A stretch of DNA of 6,262 bases from Chloroflexota bacterium. Its GTDB lineage: Bacteria; Chloroflexota; Anaerolineae; Anaerolineales; Anaerolineaceae. Below are positions 6,157 through 6,262 of this stretch, in pieces. The stretch's first letter is position 1, and each line of letters starts with the position of its first letter. Both the position numbers and the translations under genes were made by a program. The DNA lies in the NCBI GenBank assembly GCA_023406965.1, contig JAEXTI010000074.1:1-6262 (forward strand), read 5' to 3'. The notes beneath the pieces are model-generated. The model saw only the letters and a program-made list of their open reading frames with translations, was not told where the DNA came from and searched no databases.

Positions 6157-6262
6157 CCGCACAAGCTCCTCTTACCCCTACCAAGACCCTTGAAATGCGG
6201 GATGAAAATACCATCCTGGAAGTCAACAACCTCAAAATGCATTTCCCCATCACCAAAGGCAT
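6153..6262 (+). CDS. Second ABC transporter ATP-binding protein, OppF/DppF type (N-terminus only, cut by window end)
   Basis: The ATG at 6153 overlaps the previous gene's TGA by 4 bases (ATGA), and GGAG at 6141-6144 lies 8 bases upstream, so translational coupling is likely. Thirty-six codons are visible. After about 20 variable residues comes ILEVNNLKMHFPITKG, which matches the start of OppF/DppF-type ATPases, where an LEV-x-LKxHFPI opening precedes Walker A. No nucleotide-binding motif is reached before the edge. Position and opening together make it the second half of the ATPase pair. An in-frame ATG at 6195 would also keep the conserved part, but it lacks a visible ribosome site. Confidence 0.88.
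   Translation, partial: MTAQAPLTPTKTLEMRDENTILEVNNLKMHFPITKG

Overview
The window holds one strand of a solute-uptake operon with its local regulator. In order on the + strand it contains: the C-terminal effector-binding part of a LacI/GalR-family repressor (cut by the left edge), a family-5 solute-binding lipoprotein, two Opp/Dpp-type permeases, an OppD/DppD-type ATPase, and the first 36 codons of a second ATPase (cut by the right edge). No tRNA, rRNA, CRISPR, insertion sequence or phage gene was seen. The minus strand carries only shadow reading frames.

Organism: the moderately GC-rich DNA, the alanine/proline/threonine/glutamate-rich repeated linker behind the lipobox cysteine, and the style of the transporter proteins suggest a member of the Chloroflexota, probably Anaerolineae. 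This is inference from protein style; no marker gene is present.

How it works: the lipoprotein would capture solute outside the membrane, the two permeases would form the channel, and the ATPase pair would power it. The architecture is that of peptide transporters. However, the LacI-family neighbour, the NPYYW and NQLPYID motifs in the binding protein, and the roughly 90-residue extracytoplasmic segment after the first membrane helix of the second permease all favour the branch of this superfamily that imports oligosaccharides in Thermotoga and some rhizobia. The likely substrate is therefore a plant- or biomass-derived oligosaccharide, but the exact sugar cannot be read from the sequence.

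Regulation and layout: a 20-bp imperfect palindrome with a central CG lies just after the repressor stop codon and before the binding-protein gene, and is a good operator candidate. The genes from permease 1 onward are tightly packed (7-bp gap, 10-bp gap, 4-bp ATGA overlap) and look translationally coupled. In contrast, 228 bp separate the binding-protein gene from permease 1. That gap holds two strong GC-rich hairpins, a long imperfect hairpin and a pair of 13-bp direct repeats, a layout that could keep binding-protein expression above that of the membrane genes. I see an ordinary transporter operon with an unusually structured intergenic region, not a new biological system.
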